Assembly: GCA_028284935.1 (NCBI GenBank)
Contig: JANQQQ010000012.1
Coordinates: forward strand, 62,001 to 126,000
Reading direction: 5' to 3'
Source of the DNA: Croceivirga sp.
Lineage (GTDB): Bacteria; Bacteroidota; Bacteroidia; Flavobacteriales; Flavobacteriaceae
Length of the DNA: 64,000 nucleotides
Shown here: positions 32,931-42,946 of the stretch, one piece after another
Layout: every line of letters begins with the position of its first letter
How positions within the stretch are numbered: position 1 is the first letter of the stretch
Position numbers and translations under genes: made by a program
Notes under the pieces: model-generated
Told to the model about the DNA's origin: nothing
What the model saw: the letters and a program-made list of their open reading frames with translations, nothing else
The model's database searches: none

Positions 32931-35834
32931 TTGAAGAAATCTTTGCTCTCCACATTTTCCCGAGGGTTGGAAGGGGAATTATTGTTTGATGATTTAACAA
33001 AATCCCTTTATGCCACAGACGCTTCCGTTTATAGGAAGGTTCCACTGGCCGTGGCATACCCCAAAGGCGATATGGACCTCAAAAAATTGATTGATTTCGC
33101 TACTAGGAATGAAGTGGGACTCATTCCAAGAGCGGCGGGTACATCTTTAGCGGGTCAATGTGTTGGTGATGGAATTGTTGTTGATGTTTCGAAGTATTTT
33201 ACCGAGATTTTGCATTTGGACGAGAAAAAGCTACAGGTCGTCGTACAACCCGGGGTAGTGCGGGATGAGCTCAATCGGTATTTAAAACCATACGGTTTAT
33301 TTTTTGGCCCCAACACCTCTACTTCCAATCGTTGTATGATTGGTGGAATGGTAGGAAATAATAGTTCCGGTACGACCTCCATTCAGTACGGGGTAACAAG
33401 GGATAAAGTGGTGGCCCTAAAAGTGATATTGTCGGATGGGAGCCAGGCAAGTTTTGAAACACTGTCCGAGACAGCATTCAAAAAAAAAGCAGCTCAGGAT
33501 AATTTGGAGGGGAAATTATATGCTCAACTTCAAAAAGAGCTAGCCGATCCGGCAACCAGGAATGAAATTGAAAAGGAATTCCCCAATCCTAAAATCCATA
33601 GGAGAAATACAGGATATGCCGTAGATGAATTGCTTAAGGGTAGTGTCTTTGGAAATGGGGACCAGCAATTCAATATGTGCAAGCTCTTATCCGGCAGTGA
33701 AGGGACGTTGGCCCTCACCTCTGAGATTACTTTGCAACTGGACAAATTACCGCCCCAACATACGGCAATGGTCTGTACACAATACAAAACACTGGAAGAT
33801 TGCTTAAGTGATGTTTTACCGGTAATGAACCATGATTTGCATCTATGCGAAATGATGGATAAAGTGATTTTGGATTGTACAAAAAACAACCGACAACAAC
33901 TGGCGAATCGTTTTTTTGTGGAAGGAGATCCGGCGGCTATCTTAATGCTTGAGGTGAAAGCGGTCACCAAGGAAAAGCTTAAAGAGTCCATTCAACATCT
34001 TTTGAATACCGTTGAGGCATCGGGCAGGAGTTATGCAAGTCCCGTGTTGTATGGTGATGATATTCAAAAGGCCATTGAGCTACGTAAGGCCGGCCTAGGC
34101 CTTTTGGGGAATATGGTAGGGGACCGAAAAGCGGTGGCCTGCATCGAAGATACTGCTGTGGCTTTGGAGGATTTGAAGGATTTCATTGGGGAATTCACCA
34201 ACATCATGGAGGGCTACGGACAAGAAGCGGTCTATTACGCTCATGCGGGGGCGGGGGAACTTCACTTGAGACCTATCCTTAATTTAAAAAAGTCTGAAGA
34301 TGTGGTCCTTTTTAGAAAAATAACCACTGATGTAGCCCGTTTGACCAAGAAATACAAAGGGAGCTTTAGCGGGGAACATGGTGATGGAATAGTTAGGGCA
34401 GAATTTATTCCTATGATGATAGGAAAGAAGAACTATGAGCTACTTCGGCGTATAAAGGCCACTTTTGATCCCAATAACATCTTTAATCCCGGGAAGATTG
34501 TAGATGCCTATCCCATGGACGAATCCCTTCGCTATGAAATCGACAGGGAAGAACCGCAAATAAAGACCATACTAAACTTCTCCGATAATGAGGGTATTCT
34601 AAAAGCTGCCGAAAAATGTAATGGTAGTGGGGATTGCAGAAAATCGCATGACATGAAAGGTGGTATGTGCCCAAGTTACCACGCCACAAAAAATGAAAAG
34701 GATACGACTCGGGCAAGGGCAAACGCCTTACGGGAATTTTTGACGAGTTCGAACAAGCCCAATCGTTTTGACCATGAAGAGCTCAAAGAGGTCTTTGATT
34801 TGTGCTTGAGCTGCAAGGCTTGTGCCAGTGAATGCCCAAGTAACGTTGATATCGCTACCTTAAAGGCAGAATTTCAATATCAATATCAAGAAACCAACGG
34901 TTATTCGCTGCGTTCAAAGTTGTTTGCCCACAACACCAAAATAAACCGTTTGGCAAGTAAGATGGCGGGCTTGACCAATTTCGTATATGATTCCGTTTTG
35001 GGTACGCTATTGAAAAAAGCAAGTGGAGTGTCAGTGAAACGGCAGTTTCCAAAGCTTTTCAATTTTGATTTCGACGGGTTTTTAGAAGAACTTCCAAAAA
35101 ACAGCGGAAAAAAAGTTGTTTTGTTTATTGATGAGTTCACTAGATATATGGATATTGAAGTGGGCAAGGATGCCATTTTACTACTTCATTTACTTGGGTA
35201 TGATATCCAAATTTTTTATGGTGAAAGTGGACGAACCTATTTATCCAAGGGATTTTTGAAACAAGCCAAAAAACGGGCTGTTGAAAACTTTGGTGCGTTG
35301 CAGCCTTATTTAAGGAGCGATATGCCCATAATTGGATTAGAACCTTCAGCAATCCTCACATTTAAAGATGAATATGAACGTTTACTTAAACCATCAAATG
35401 AATTGGATAAATTAAAAGGAAATTCGTTTTTAATTGAAGAATTTCTAGCTGCTGAAATAGCATCTGGAATTATATCCCAGGAATCTTTTACACAAGAATC
35501 CAAAGAAATAAAAATTCATGGGCATTGCCATCAAAAGGCGTTATCCAATCAAAAGGTGACTTTTGATGTGCTCAATCTTCCAAAAAACTATAAAGTGACC
35601 ATCATCCCCTCAGGATGTTGTGGGATGGCTGGGAGCTTCGGTTATGAAAAAGAACATTATGAGGTAAGCATGGCCGTAGGGGAATTGAAATTATTTCCTG
35701 CCATACGGAAAACTTCATCAGAAACAATCATTTCGGCCAACGGCACGAGCTGTAGACATCAAATATTTGACGGAACTGGAAGAAAGGCGCTACATCCCGT
35801 CACTATTCTCCGCCAGGCCCTGGCTGTCGGCTAG
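32931..35834 (+). CDS. FAD-linked oxidoreductase fused to an iron-sulfur (GlpC-like) domain
   Basis: A 967-residue fusion. Residues ~1-530 are a GlcD-type FAD-binding/oxidase module (IPRAAGTSLAGQCVGDGIVV; GGMVGNNSSGTTSIQYG; GEHGDGIVRAEFIPMMIG). It is followed by two 4Fe-4S ferredoxin-type cysteine groups (CNGSGDCRKSHDM, CLSCKACASECPSN). The C-terminus is a GlpC/CCG-like region (HGHCHQKALSNQ, IPSGCCGMAGSFGYEKEHYE). The architecture is that of YdiJ-like D-2-hydroxyacid dehydrogenases; the acid oxidised is unknown. The only suitable start is TTG at 32931. Its 3' end overlaps the convergent phosphoesterase gene by 45 bases. Confidence 0.92.
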   Translation: MKKSLLSTFSRGLEGELLFDDLTKSLYATDASVYRKVPLAVAYPKGDMDLKKLIDFATRNEVGLIPRAAGTSLAGQCVGDGIVVDVSKYFTEILHLDEKKLQVVVQPGVVRDELNRYLKPYGLFFGPNTSTSNRCMIGGMVGNNSSGTTSIQYGVTRDKVVALKVILSDGSQASFETLSETAFKKKAAQDNLEGKLYAQLQKELADPATRNEIEKEFPNPKIHRRNTGYAVDELLKGSVFGNGDQQFNMCKLLSGSEGTLALTSEITLQLDKLPPQHTAMVCTQYKTLEDCLSDVLPVMNHDLHLCEMMDKVILDCTKNNRQQLANRFFVEGDPAAILMLEVKAVTKEKLKESIQHLLNTVEASGRSYASPVLYGDDIQKAIELRKAGLGLLGNMVGDRKAVACIEDTAVALEDLKDFIGEFTNIMEGYGQEAVYYAHAGAGELHLRPILNLKKSEDVVLFRKITTDVARLTKKYKGSFSGEHGDGIVRAEFIPMMIGKKNYELLRRIKATFDPNNIFNPGKIVDAYPMDESLRYEIDREEPQIKTILNFSDNEGILKAAEKCNGSGDCRKSHDMKGGMCPSYHATKNEKDTTRARANALREFLTSSNKPNRFDHEELKEVFDLCLSCKACASECPSNVDIATLKAEFQYQYQETNGYSLRSKLFAHNTKINRLASKMAGLTNFVYDSVLGTLLKKASGVSVKRQFPKLFNFDFDGFLEELPKNSGKKVVLFIDEFTRYMDIEVGKDAILLLHLLGYDIQIFYGESGRTYLSKGFLKQAKKRAVENFGALQPYLRSDMPIIGLEPSAILTFKDEYERLLKPSNELDKLKGNSFLIEEFLAAEIASGIISQESFTQESKEIKIHGHCHQKALSNQKVTFDVLNLPKNYKVTIIPSGCCGMAGSFGYEKEHYEVSMAVGELKLFPAIRKTSSETIISANGTSCRHQIFDGTGRKALHPVTILRQALAVG

Positions 35835-36716
35835 GTCGTCCGGCTCCTCATGCACCTCAATTTGTTCAATATCGGAGGTGTTGGTGATAGAGGCGATAAG
35901 TTCGTTCATGTCCATTTCCTTAAGGTCTTCATCAGCAAAAAATGGTGAAAGCTTGTCGTGATTGTATCGGTAAATGCGCCATCTTTTAAAAGAATATTCC
36001 AAAGCGGTAAGATTTTCCACCCAATCGCCTGAATTTAGATACATGGTTTTGCCTTGACCGTTTTCGATGAGCTCTTTTTTGGGTTGATGGATATGACCGC
36101 ATATAACGTAGTCATAGTCGTTTTCAATAGCCAGTTCTGCGGCTACATTTTCAAAGTTGTTAATATATTTTACTGCACCCTTTACACCCTTTTTAATCCG
36201 TTTGGAAAGGGAATACTTTTCCCTGCCCATTTTTGCTAGGAACCAGTTGACTAGACTATTGCTCAAAATAAGTAGGTCGTAACCATAGCCCCCTAATTTT
36301 GCCAACCATTTTGCCTTTTGGATGGAGATGTCAAAGACATCTCCATGAAAAATCCAGGCTTTCTTCCCATCCAAGTTAAGGACCAGTTTATTTAGAATTT
36401 TGAAGTTACCCATACTCGTCGGCGTAAACTTGCGCAACATTTCGTCATGATTCCCTGTAATATAGAAAACCTCCGTTCCTTTGGAAGCCATTCCAATAAG
36501 CTTCTTTAGTACCTTTAGATGGGAGGGAGGGAAGTACCGCTTACTGAATTGCCAGATGTCAATAATATCGCCATTGAGCACCAATTTTTTGGGTTGGATA
36601 CTGTTAAGATAGGCAATAAGTTCATCTGCATGACATCCATAGGTTCCAAGGTGAACATCTGAAATTACGGCCACTTCAATCTTTCGCTTCTTCAATACAA
36701 AATAGTTTAACTGCAA
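35790..36716 (-). CDS. LpxH-like metallophosphoesterase
   Basis: A 308-residue calcineurin-type phosphoesterase. Metal-binding motifs run in order: VISDVHLGTYG, LNGDIIDIWQF, FYITGNHDEMLRKF, IFHGDVFD and VICGHIHQPKKEL. The UDP-2,3-diacylglucosamine hydrolase-like subfamily common in Bacteroidota fits best, giving a possible role in lipid A synthesis. It is not the classic LpxH, so a different phosphodiester substrate is possible. The last ~15 codons overlap the convergent oxidoreductase. Confidence 0.85.
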   Translation of the reverse strand: MQLNYFVLKKRKIEVAVISDVHLGTYGCHADELIAYLNSIQPKKLVLNGDIIDIWQFSKRYFPPSHLKVLKKLIGMASKGTEVFYITGNHDEMLRKFTPTSMGNFKILNKLVLNLDGKKAWIFHGDVFDISIQKAKWLAKLGGYGYDLLILSNSLVNWFLAKMGREKYSLSKRIKKGVKGAVKYINNFENVAAELAIENDYDYVICGHIHQPKKELIENGQGKTMYLNSGDWVENLTALEYSFKRWRIYRYNHDKLSPFFADEDLKEMDMNELIASITNTSDIEQIEVHEEPDDLADSQGLAENSDGM

Positions 36717-36835
36717 AATAAGTGTGTAGGAATAAACTTAAAATCAAGTCTAAATGAAGTGTTTGTCAGGTTTGGGTTAAGAAAACATGAACGATGAATC
36801 CTTATGTTTCCAAATTATTAACCGATTGGTATGTT

Positions 36836-36865
36836 TTTGTATGACCGGTATAAAAATTACCTTTG
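36836..36865 (+). promoter_or_regulatory. aroC promoter
   Basis: TTTG (36836-36839), an 18-base spacer and TACCTTTG (36858-36865) match the Bacteroidota sigma-A consensus exactly. The ATG is 18 bases downstream. Confidence 0.7.
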
Positions 36866-36883
36866 GCAACTAACCTATAGGAA

Positions 36884-37945
36884 ATGGCTGGTAATACATT
36901 TGGTAACTTATTTCGATTGACCACGTTTGGAGAATCCCACGGCAAGGCTATTGGTGGCATACTGGACGGTTGCCCGGCAGGAATCTTTTTGGACGTAGAA
37001 GCGATTCAAAACGAACTTAATCGCCGTAAGCCAGGCCAGTCAGCTATTGTCACCCAGCGCAAGGAACCGGATACCGTAGAGATTTATTCCGGAACTTTTG
37101 AGGGTAAGACTACAGGTACTCCAATTGGCTTTGCCATCCACAATACCAATCAGAAATCAAAGGATTACTCCCATATCAAAGATTCCTATCGACCTTCGCA
37201 TGCGGATTATGTGTATGACAAGAAATATGGTTTTCGGGACTACAGAGGGGGAGGAAGAAGCTCGGCTAGGGAAACGGCCAGCAGGGTAGTGGGCGGGGCT
37301 ATTGCCAAACAGTTCCTCTCAGGGATTGAAATAAATGCATATGTCTCCCAAGTTGGAGAATTAAAACTGCAAAAGTCCTACGAATCCTTGGATTTTTCCC
37401 TGATTGAGTCCAATGCGGTTCGGTGCCCGGATAAGGTAATGGCCCAAAAAATGGAAGAATATATCAAGTTCATTAAAAAACAGGGGGATACCATTGGAGG
37501 TGTTATCACTTGTGTTGCCCAGAATGTACCAATTGGTTTAGGGGAACCTGTGTTTGATAAATTGCATGCGCAACTGGGGAAGGCCATGCTATCCATTAAC
37601 GCTGTAAAAGGTTTTGAATACGGGAGCGGTTTTGCTGGGGTGGCACTTAAGGGCAGTGCGCACAATGATGCCTTCAATCAAGACGGTACCACAAAGACCA
37701 ATAACAGTGGGGGCGTCCAAGGTGGTATTTCCAATGGCATGGACATCTACTTTAATGTTGCGTTTAAACCGGTGGCCACCGTACTTCAAGGGTATGAAAC
37801 CATCGACAGGGAAGGAAATGTGGTGCAAACCCAAGGAAAGGGGAGGCACGATCCCTGTGTGGTGCCAAGGGCCGTTCCCATTGTGGAAGCCATGACAGCG
37901 TTGGTTTTAGCTGATTATCAGCTTTTAGCCAGAACCAATCAATAA
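36884..37945 (+). CDS. aroC: Chorismate synthase
   Basis: A 353-residue enzyme for the last step of the shikimate pathway, using reduced FMN. The three signatures are visible: [39 protein letters not shown], and the C-terminal [20 protein letters not shown]. Length is normal. It appears to stand alone, with its own promoter, and its stop is 10 bases from the convergent lipoprotein stop. Confidence 0.98.
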   Translation: MAGNTFGNLFRLTTFGESHGKAIGGILDGCPAGIFLDVEAIQNELNRRKPGQSAIVTQRKEPDTVEIYSGTFEGKTTGTPIGFAIHNTNQKSKDYSHIKDSYRPSHADYVYDKKYGFRDYRGGGRSSARETASRVVGGAIAKQFLSGIEINAYVSQVGELKLQKSYESLDFSLIESNAVRCPDKVMAQKMEEYIKFIKKQGDTIGGVITCVAQNVPIGLGEPVFDKLHAQLGKAMLSINAVKGFEYGSGFAGVALKGSAHNDAFNQDGTTKTNNSGGVQGGISNGMDIYFNVAFKPVATVLQGYETIDREGNVVQTQGKGRHDPCVVPRAVPIVEAMTALVLADYQLLARTNQ

Positions 37946-37955
37946 TTGTAATGTG

Positions 37956-39527
37956 CTAAGGGATATCCGCGGCCATGACCGTCCATTCCACCATCTGGGG
38001 CCTTTCAATTTCACCGCGGTCACCAAATAGCAGGTATACTTTATTGTTAAATACGGTCATGGCATGAATCGTCTCGCGATTGGGGCTTGAGAGGTTGGTT
38101 TGAAGCTCCGTAAATTCATTGGTCTCTGTGTTGTATACGCCTAAAAACGGATCACGGTCAACAAGTACTTGCATTTCATTATAAGTGTCTACCCTTCCTC
38201 CGACATAGATTAAATTTCCCTGTCTTCCGGTATAGGTGAAATTAACAGGTCGGCTCATTTGTGAAAATGAGAGTTCCTGTGAAACTATGTCAAATATCGA
38301 TATACTACTTCGTGCCTGGGGACTATAAAAGGCTGTGCTTCCGCCAAAGGTGTACAGTTTACTGCCCACAATTTCACTTCTCGCTCCCAGACTTGGTTCC
38401 GGCAGTGTAAAAAAGTCTGATATGGTCTCGGTCTCCAAATCTAGTTTGAACATCCGGTCCGCAAATTCAAAGTCATTCCCTAAATATCCACCAACAATAA
38501 ATACGGAATTGTCAACTATTGCGGTTCCATATCTTGTAAAGAAGGTGTTGGACCCATATGGCGAAGAGTCCCTATAATCGGCAATACTACTAGGTTCGTT
38601 GTCCAATTCAAGATCATAGATATTCGTACGTTGCGCTCCAATAACCTTTAGCTCATTTTTATGAATGACCAACTCCTTACTTACGAAGTCTGATTTTGTG
38701 CTAAGGGAATAAACACGGTCTTCAACACTATTCGTATTAAAATTAAAACGGACCACCCGTTCAGGATTTTCCAACCCATTGGGAACGTTTAAATCATCTT
38801 CCCTTAAAGCGATATACAAACTATTTGACAGCAGCGATCCAATCATATCTGGGGATTGATTATCAATGCCATTGGATTGAAAGGAAAAAACATCGGTAAA
38901 GTTCAAAGTACCTGTTGGGATGGCATCACTTTGATTTTCTTTTTCCACGAGGGTAACATTGAGGGTAATTCCAATACCCGCCTCAATGGTGCCCGAAAGC
39001 CTTTCATCATTGGTAAGCTCAAATGAAAACCCCAAGCTAGATGCCGTAAGTGAAGTGCCGTTATCGGGGATAAATTCAAAAGGACCCATTTCACTACTCA
39101 CCAAAAACTCCAATAATGCGGTTTCTGCGGATGATGCATTGAGATTGATATCATTCCCTTTCTCCCATTCAATGCTTCCTGCGTTCTTTCCGGTTGAAGT
39201 GGTAAGGGAAAAAACAAAAACATCATCTTGGGTATTGAAATTTTGTGAAATATCAAAAGTGCCATTTGAATTAACCAAAACAACCTCTTCAAACTCCCAA
39301 GACTTAGTGCCCGAAGAGGTTAAGATTTCCAAAGTAGTATTTCTTTCGTCCTCCAAAGAGATGATTGGATTTTCTTCCTCCTCTTCCATGGACGTTTCTT
39401 CCTCTTCTTCCTGAGGTTCCTCATTTTGCTCTTGTTCGGGAGTTTCCGGGTTTTCGTCTTGGCTGCAACCAACCAAACTGATGGTTATTACTAGAGATAC
39501 CAATAATAAGGGCACTTTCTTGTTCAT
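37956..39527 (-). CDS. Kelch-like beta-propeller lipoprotein
   Basis: A 523-residue predicted lipoprotein (LVGC lipobox). The Cys is followed by SQDENPETPEQEQ and a long acidic Glu-rich linker, resembling Bacteroidota lipoprotein export signals, so surface display is likely (inference). Residues ~55-215 form an N-terminal beta domain. Residues ~230-520 carry kelch-like repeats: NSVFIVGGYLGNDFEFADRM, SKLYTFGGSTAFY, GNLIYVGGRVDTYNEMQ and NKVYLLFGDRG. No catalytic motif is visible; a binding role is likely. Confidence 0.8.
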   Translation of the reverse strand: MNKKVPLLLVSLVITISLVGCSQDENPETPEQEQNEEPQEEEEETSMEEEEENPIISLEDERNTTLEILTSSGTKSWEFEEVVLVNSNGTFDISQNFNTQDDVFVFSLTTSTGKNAGSIEWEKGNDINLNASSAETALLEFLVSSEMGPFEFIPDNGTSLTASSLGFSFELTNDERLSGTIEAGIGITLNVTLVEKENQSDAIPTGTLNFTDVFSFQSNGIDNQSPDMIGSLLSNSLYIALREDDLNVPNGLENPERVVRFNFNTNSVEDRVYSLSTKSDFVSKELVIHKNELKVIGAQRTNIYDLELDNEPSSIADYRDSSPYGSNTFFTRYGTAIVDNSVFIVGGYLGNDFEFADRMFKLDLETETISDFFTLPEPSLGARSEIVGSKLYTFGGSTAFYSPQARSSISIFDIVSQELSFSQMSRPVNFTYTGRQGNLIYVGGRVDTYNEMQVLVDRDPFLGVYNTETNEFTELQTNLSSPNRETIHAMTVFNNKVYLLFGDRGEIERPQMVEWTVMAADIP

Positions 39528-39681
39528 AGTAAGGGTTTATGGTTTAAAATCACCGGCTAGCTATTTAATGAGCCCAATGTTTGGTCCTAAAATAAACGTT
39601 TTCAGTTTCAAAATCTTACTTGGAACAGTAAGTTTCTGCATTCGCCTTCAAAATGTTATATTTCAACTTTAAAAGTAAGAT

Positions 39682-41007
39682 ATGCGCAAGCTTGAACTGC
39701 ATTGGAAAATCCTAATAGGAATGGTGTTGGGTATCCTGTTTGGGTTTCTGATGACCGGATTTGATTGGGGTAAGGATGTTGTTTCCGATTGGATACAACC
39801 TTTGGGAACGATCTTTGTTAAACTCCTAAAATTAATTGCCATTCCATTGATTATTGCATCCTTGGTAAAAGGAATATCTGATTTAAAGGATATTTCCAAG
39901 TTCAGGAATATAGGTTTGCGGACCATTGCCATCTATATTGTCACCACAGTTGTGGCCATCACCATTGGTCTTTTGTTGGTAAATATCATGAAGCCTGGTG
40001 ATGGTATTTCTGAAGACACTGTGGTTAAGTTGACCGAAACCTATGCGAATTCGGAAGGGGTGCAATCCAAAATGAATGAGGCCATGAACCAAAAGGAAAG
40101 TGGCCCCTTACAATTTCTGGTGGATATGGTTCCGGATAACGCCTTAAAGGCCATGAGCAATAATGCCTTGATGCTTCAGGTTATCTTCTTTACCATTTTC
40201 CTAGGTATTTCCATGTTGTTGATCGGTGAAAAGAAGGCAAAACCGCTTAAGGATTTTTTTGATTCCCTGAACGATGTGGTGCTCAAGATGGTCGACCTAA
40301 TTATGTTGTCCGCTCCTTATGCGGTTTTTGCACTATTGGCGGGAGTGGTAGTTTCCTCCAGTGACCCGGATTTATTATTGGCACTCCTTAAATACTCAGG
40401 GGTAGTTGTTGGGGGACTCCTATTGATGATCGTTTTCTATGCCATTGTGGTCGCTACGTTTACCAAAAAGAATCCGTTTTGGTTCCTTAAGGAAATCAGT
40501 CCAGCACAACTTTTGGCATTTTCCACCAGTTCCAGTGCCGCTACTTTGCCAGTGACCATGGAACGCGTGGAAGAGCATATTGGTGTGGACAAGGAAGTGT
40601 CCAGTTTTGTGTTGCCCGTGGGGGCCACGATTAATATGGACGGTACCAGTTTGTACCAAGGGGTGGCTGCTGTTTTTATTTCCCAGGCCCTTGGTTTTGA
40701 TTTGACCTTTGGGGATCAACTCACCATTGTCCTTACCGCCCTTCTGGCATCCATTGGCTCTGCTGCGGTGCCGGGCGCGGGAATGGTGATGTTGGTTATC
40801 GTCTTGGAGTCCATAGGGTTCCCGGCAGACAAATTGGCTATTGGTCTTGCTTTGATATTTGCGGTCGATAGGCCCCTTGATATGTGCCGGACCGTTGTCA
40901 ATGTTACGGGGGACGCCTCGGTATCCATGGTTGTGGCTAAATCCGTTGGTAAATTGGGAGAACCTCGAGTAAAGGAGTGGGATGACCACTATGATGAGGT
41001 GAAATAA
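39682..41007 (+). CDS. Dicarboxylate/amino acid:cation symporter (DAACS family)
   Basis: A 441-residue sodium- or proton-coupled carrier related to GltP/DctA. Hallmarks are the serine-rich re-entrant loop FSTSSSAATLPVTMERVEEH, the NMDGTSLYQGVAAVFISQA segment and the substrate-coordinating DRPLDMCRTVVNVTGDAS. About eight transmembrane helices plus two hairpins are expected. Aspartate or glutamate is the most likely substrate, given the RT-N motif. Monocistronic. Confidence 0.94.
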   Translation: MRKLELHWKILIGMVLGILFGFLMTGFDWGKDVVSDWIQPLGTIFVKLLKLIAIPLIIASLVKGISDLKDISKFRNIGLRTIAIYIVTTVVAITIGLLLVNIMKPGDGISEDTVVKLTETYANSEGVQSKMNEAMNQKESGPLQFLVDMVPDNALKAMSNNALMLQVIFFTIFLGISMLLIGEKKAKPLKDFFDSLNDVVLKMVDLIMLSAPYAVFALLAGVVVSSSDPDLLLALLKYSGVVVGGLLLMIVFYAIVVATFTKKNPFWFLKEISPAQLLAFSTSSSAATLPVTMERVEEHIGVDKEVSSFVLPVGATINMDGTSLYQGVAAVFISQALGFDLTFGDQLTIVLTALLASIGSAAVPGAGMVMLVIVLESIGFPADKLAIGLALIFAVDRPLDMCRTVVNVTGDASVSMVVAKSVGKLGEPRVKEWDDHYDEVK

Positions 41008-41094
41008 TCCTTAAATTTTGTCGGCCATTGCAGGTTTGCTTTGTTTTGTGGTCTACATCCCTTAATTTAAGACATTCAACCAATTACGAAAACG

Positions 41095-42126
41095 ATGAAC
41101 ATTTGCTTTTTAATGTATCCTTGGGAAGAGATTGACCCAGAAAACGATACCAGTTTAGCACTTATCCATGAATGTGTCAAACGCAAGCATGGGGTTGCCC
41201 TTTGTACTCCAGCCAATCTAACGATACGGAACAGTGTAACCAGTGCTTTCTGCACTGTAGTGAGCCGTATGGACAAGGTTCCGGCATCCTTAAAATCGTT
41301 TTATAAACAAGCCCAAATTCGGGAGGAAATGCTGCCACTGGCGGGATTTGACGTTATTTTCATGCGTGCGAATCCGCCTCTGGATCCCTTGATGCTCAAC
41401 TTTTTGGATTCCGTAAAGGACGATGTCTTTATCATGAATTCGCTTCAAGGACTGCGTGAGGCCAATAATAAGCTGTATACCGCTGCATTTGGCGACAGTC
41501 ATAGCAATATCATACCGGTTACCCACGTCTCCAAAAACAAAAAATACTTGGTACAGCAAATCAAGGACTCCACGGCCGATAAGATGATTTTGAAGCCACT
41601 TAATGGTTTTGGTGGCTCCGGGGTCATCTTGATTGAGAAGTCGGCCATGAACAACATAAAATCGCTACTTGATTTTTATGTAACCAACTCAGATGGAACA
41701 TCTAATTATGTTATACTTCAAGAATACATTGAAGGTGCAGACCAGGGAGATGTACGGATATTGATTTTGAACGGGGAACCTATTGGGGCGATGCGTAGGG
41801 TGCCTGGTAGTGACGATCATCGTTCCAATGTATCCGCCGGGGGATCGGTGGCCAAGCACCATATGACCAAGCAAGAAAAAGCCCTGTGTAAACAAATTGG
41901 TCCAAAACTGGTAAAAGATGGTCTTTTCTTTGTAGGTATTGATGTTATTGGGGGAAAATTGGTGGAAGTCAATGTCATGTCGCCGGGCGGGGTCACCTAT
42001 ATGAATAAAGTGTATAAGACCAAAATTCAGTGTCAGGTCATTGACTTCATTGAAAGTAAGGTGACCGCCAAACTTCAGGCATTTGACAGAAGATCACGAC
42101 TTCGAAAAGAAGTGGAGGATGCTTAG
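41095..42126 (+). CDS. GshB/RimK-like ATP-grasp ligase
   Basis: A 343-residue protein similar to prokaryotic glutathione synthase. The N-terminal domain begins NICFLMYPWEEIDPENDTSL. ATP-grasp elements are KMILKPLNGFGGSGVILIEK, EYIEGADQGDVRILILNGEP, and the GshB-like SDDHRSNVSAGGS. The metal site is GIDVIGGKLVEVNVMSPGG. No gamma-glutamylcysteine synthetase is near, and the next two genes overlap, so a different peptide bond may be formed. First gene of a three-gene operon with an N-formylglutamate amidohydrolase and a QEGLA peptidase. Confidence 0.88.
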   Translation: MNICFLMYPWEEIDPENDTSLALIHECVKRKHGVALCTPANLTIRNSVTSAFCTVVSRMDKVPASLKSFYKQAQIREEMLPLAGFDVIFMRANPPLDPLMLNFLDSVKDDVFIMNSLQGLREANNKLYTAAFGDSHSNIIPVTHVSKNKKYLVQQIKDSTADKMILKPLNGFGGSGVILIEKSAMNNIKSLLDFYVTNSDGTSNYVILQEYIEGADQGDVRILILNGEPIGAMRRVPGSDDHRSNVSAGGSVAKHHMTKQEKALCKQIGPKLVKDGLFFVGIDVIGGKLVEVNVMSPGGVTYMNKVYKTKIQCQVIDFIESKVTAKLQAFDRRSRLRKEVEDA

Positions 42127-42946
42127 GCTGTCGGTGCCCGAAATTATCACCTCCATTCAACAGGGAAAAACGTTTGAAGCCGTCTCCGAGGACTACTCCT
42201 TTACATTAAAAATTGAGTCTTATGTGCCTTATGTTTGCGGAGCGGTCCATGACGGACATCAATTTCGTAAGGAACTTTGGGAGAATTGCCTGCATACTGA
42301 ATATGAACGCTGGTATGAGGAAGATCCCTGTACCAAACAAATGGTTCAGTCACATCCCATTGTCATCGCGGGATGCGATAGTCGGTTTGAATATGATCTC
42401 AACCGCCCCCCTGCTACGGCCGTTTTTGATACGGCTTGGGGGAAACAACTGTGGAAGGCCCCCCTAGCAGAGGCGCAAAAGCAAAAAAGCCTACAAAAAC
42501 TTGGGAATTTTTACCAGGTGGTGCACGCCCTCATTCAGAAATTGGAATCCATGCATTCAAAAATCATTGTTTTTGATATGCACAGCTACAACTGGAAGCG
42601 ATGGGATAGGGAAGTACCGGTCTGGAACTTGGGAACCATGAACATCGACAATGCCCGTTTTGAGGGCATTGTAAAGCATTGGGAAAAGAAACTGGGAAGT
42701 ATTGTGCTGCCCCATGCAACAAAAACGACAACGGGTATTAATGATACCTTTCAAGGCAATGGGCATTTTCTAAAATATATCACACAGAACTTTAGCAATA
42801 CCCTCGTATTGGCTACCGAAATCTCCAAAATATACTGTGATGAGCTTACAGGCGTTATCTTTCCGGAAGTAGTGCATGCAGTGGAAAAACAATTAAAGGA
42901 ATTGATACCTTTGCAGGCCAAAGAATTTGAGGAAGATTTATGTTAG
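42119..42946 (+). CDS. N-formylglutamate amidohydrolase family protein
   Basis: A 275-residue protein from the ATG at 42119, which overlaps the preceding stop; an in-frame TTG lies at 42083 but would overlap more. The zinc-hydrolase family PF05013 is suggested by IVFDMHSYNWKRWDREVPVW and GAVHDGHQFRKELW. Known enzymes cleave N-formyl-L-glutamate in histidine degradation, but no hut genes are here, so the substrate may be another N-acylated amino acid or peptide. The next gene starts 7 bases before its stop. Confidence 0.82.
   Translation: MLRLSVPEIITSIQQGKTFEAVSEDYSFTLKIESYVPYVCGAVHDGHQFRKELWENCLHTEYERWYEEDPCTKQMVQSHPIVIAGCDSRFEYDLNRPPATAVFDTAWGKQLWKAPLAEAQKQKSLQKLGNFYQVVHALIQKLESMHSKIIVFDMHSYNWKRWDREVPVWNLGTMNIDNARFEGIVKHWEKKLGSIVLPHATKTTTGINDTFQGNGHFLKYITQNFSNTLVLATEISKIYCDELTGVIFPEVVHAVEKQLKELIPLQAKEFEEDLC

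Noticed and set aside
41095-42126. Calling the ATP-grasp gene gshB
   Set aside because: Motifs are GshB-like, but no gamma-glutamylcysteine ligase is nearby and the operon partners point to another product, so no symbol was assigned.
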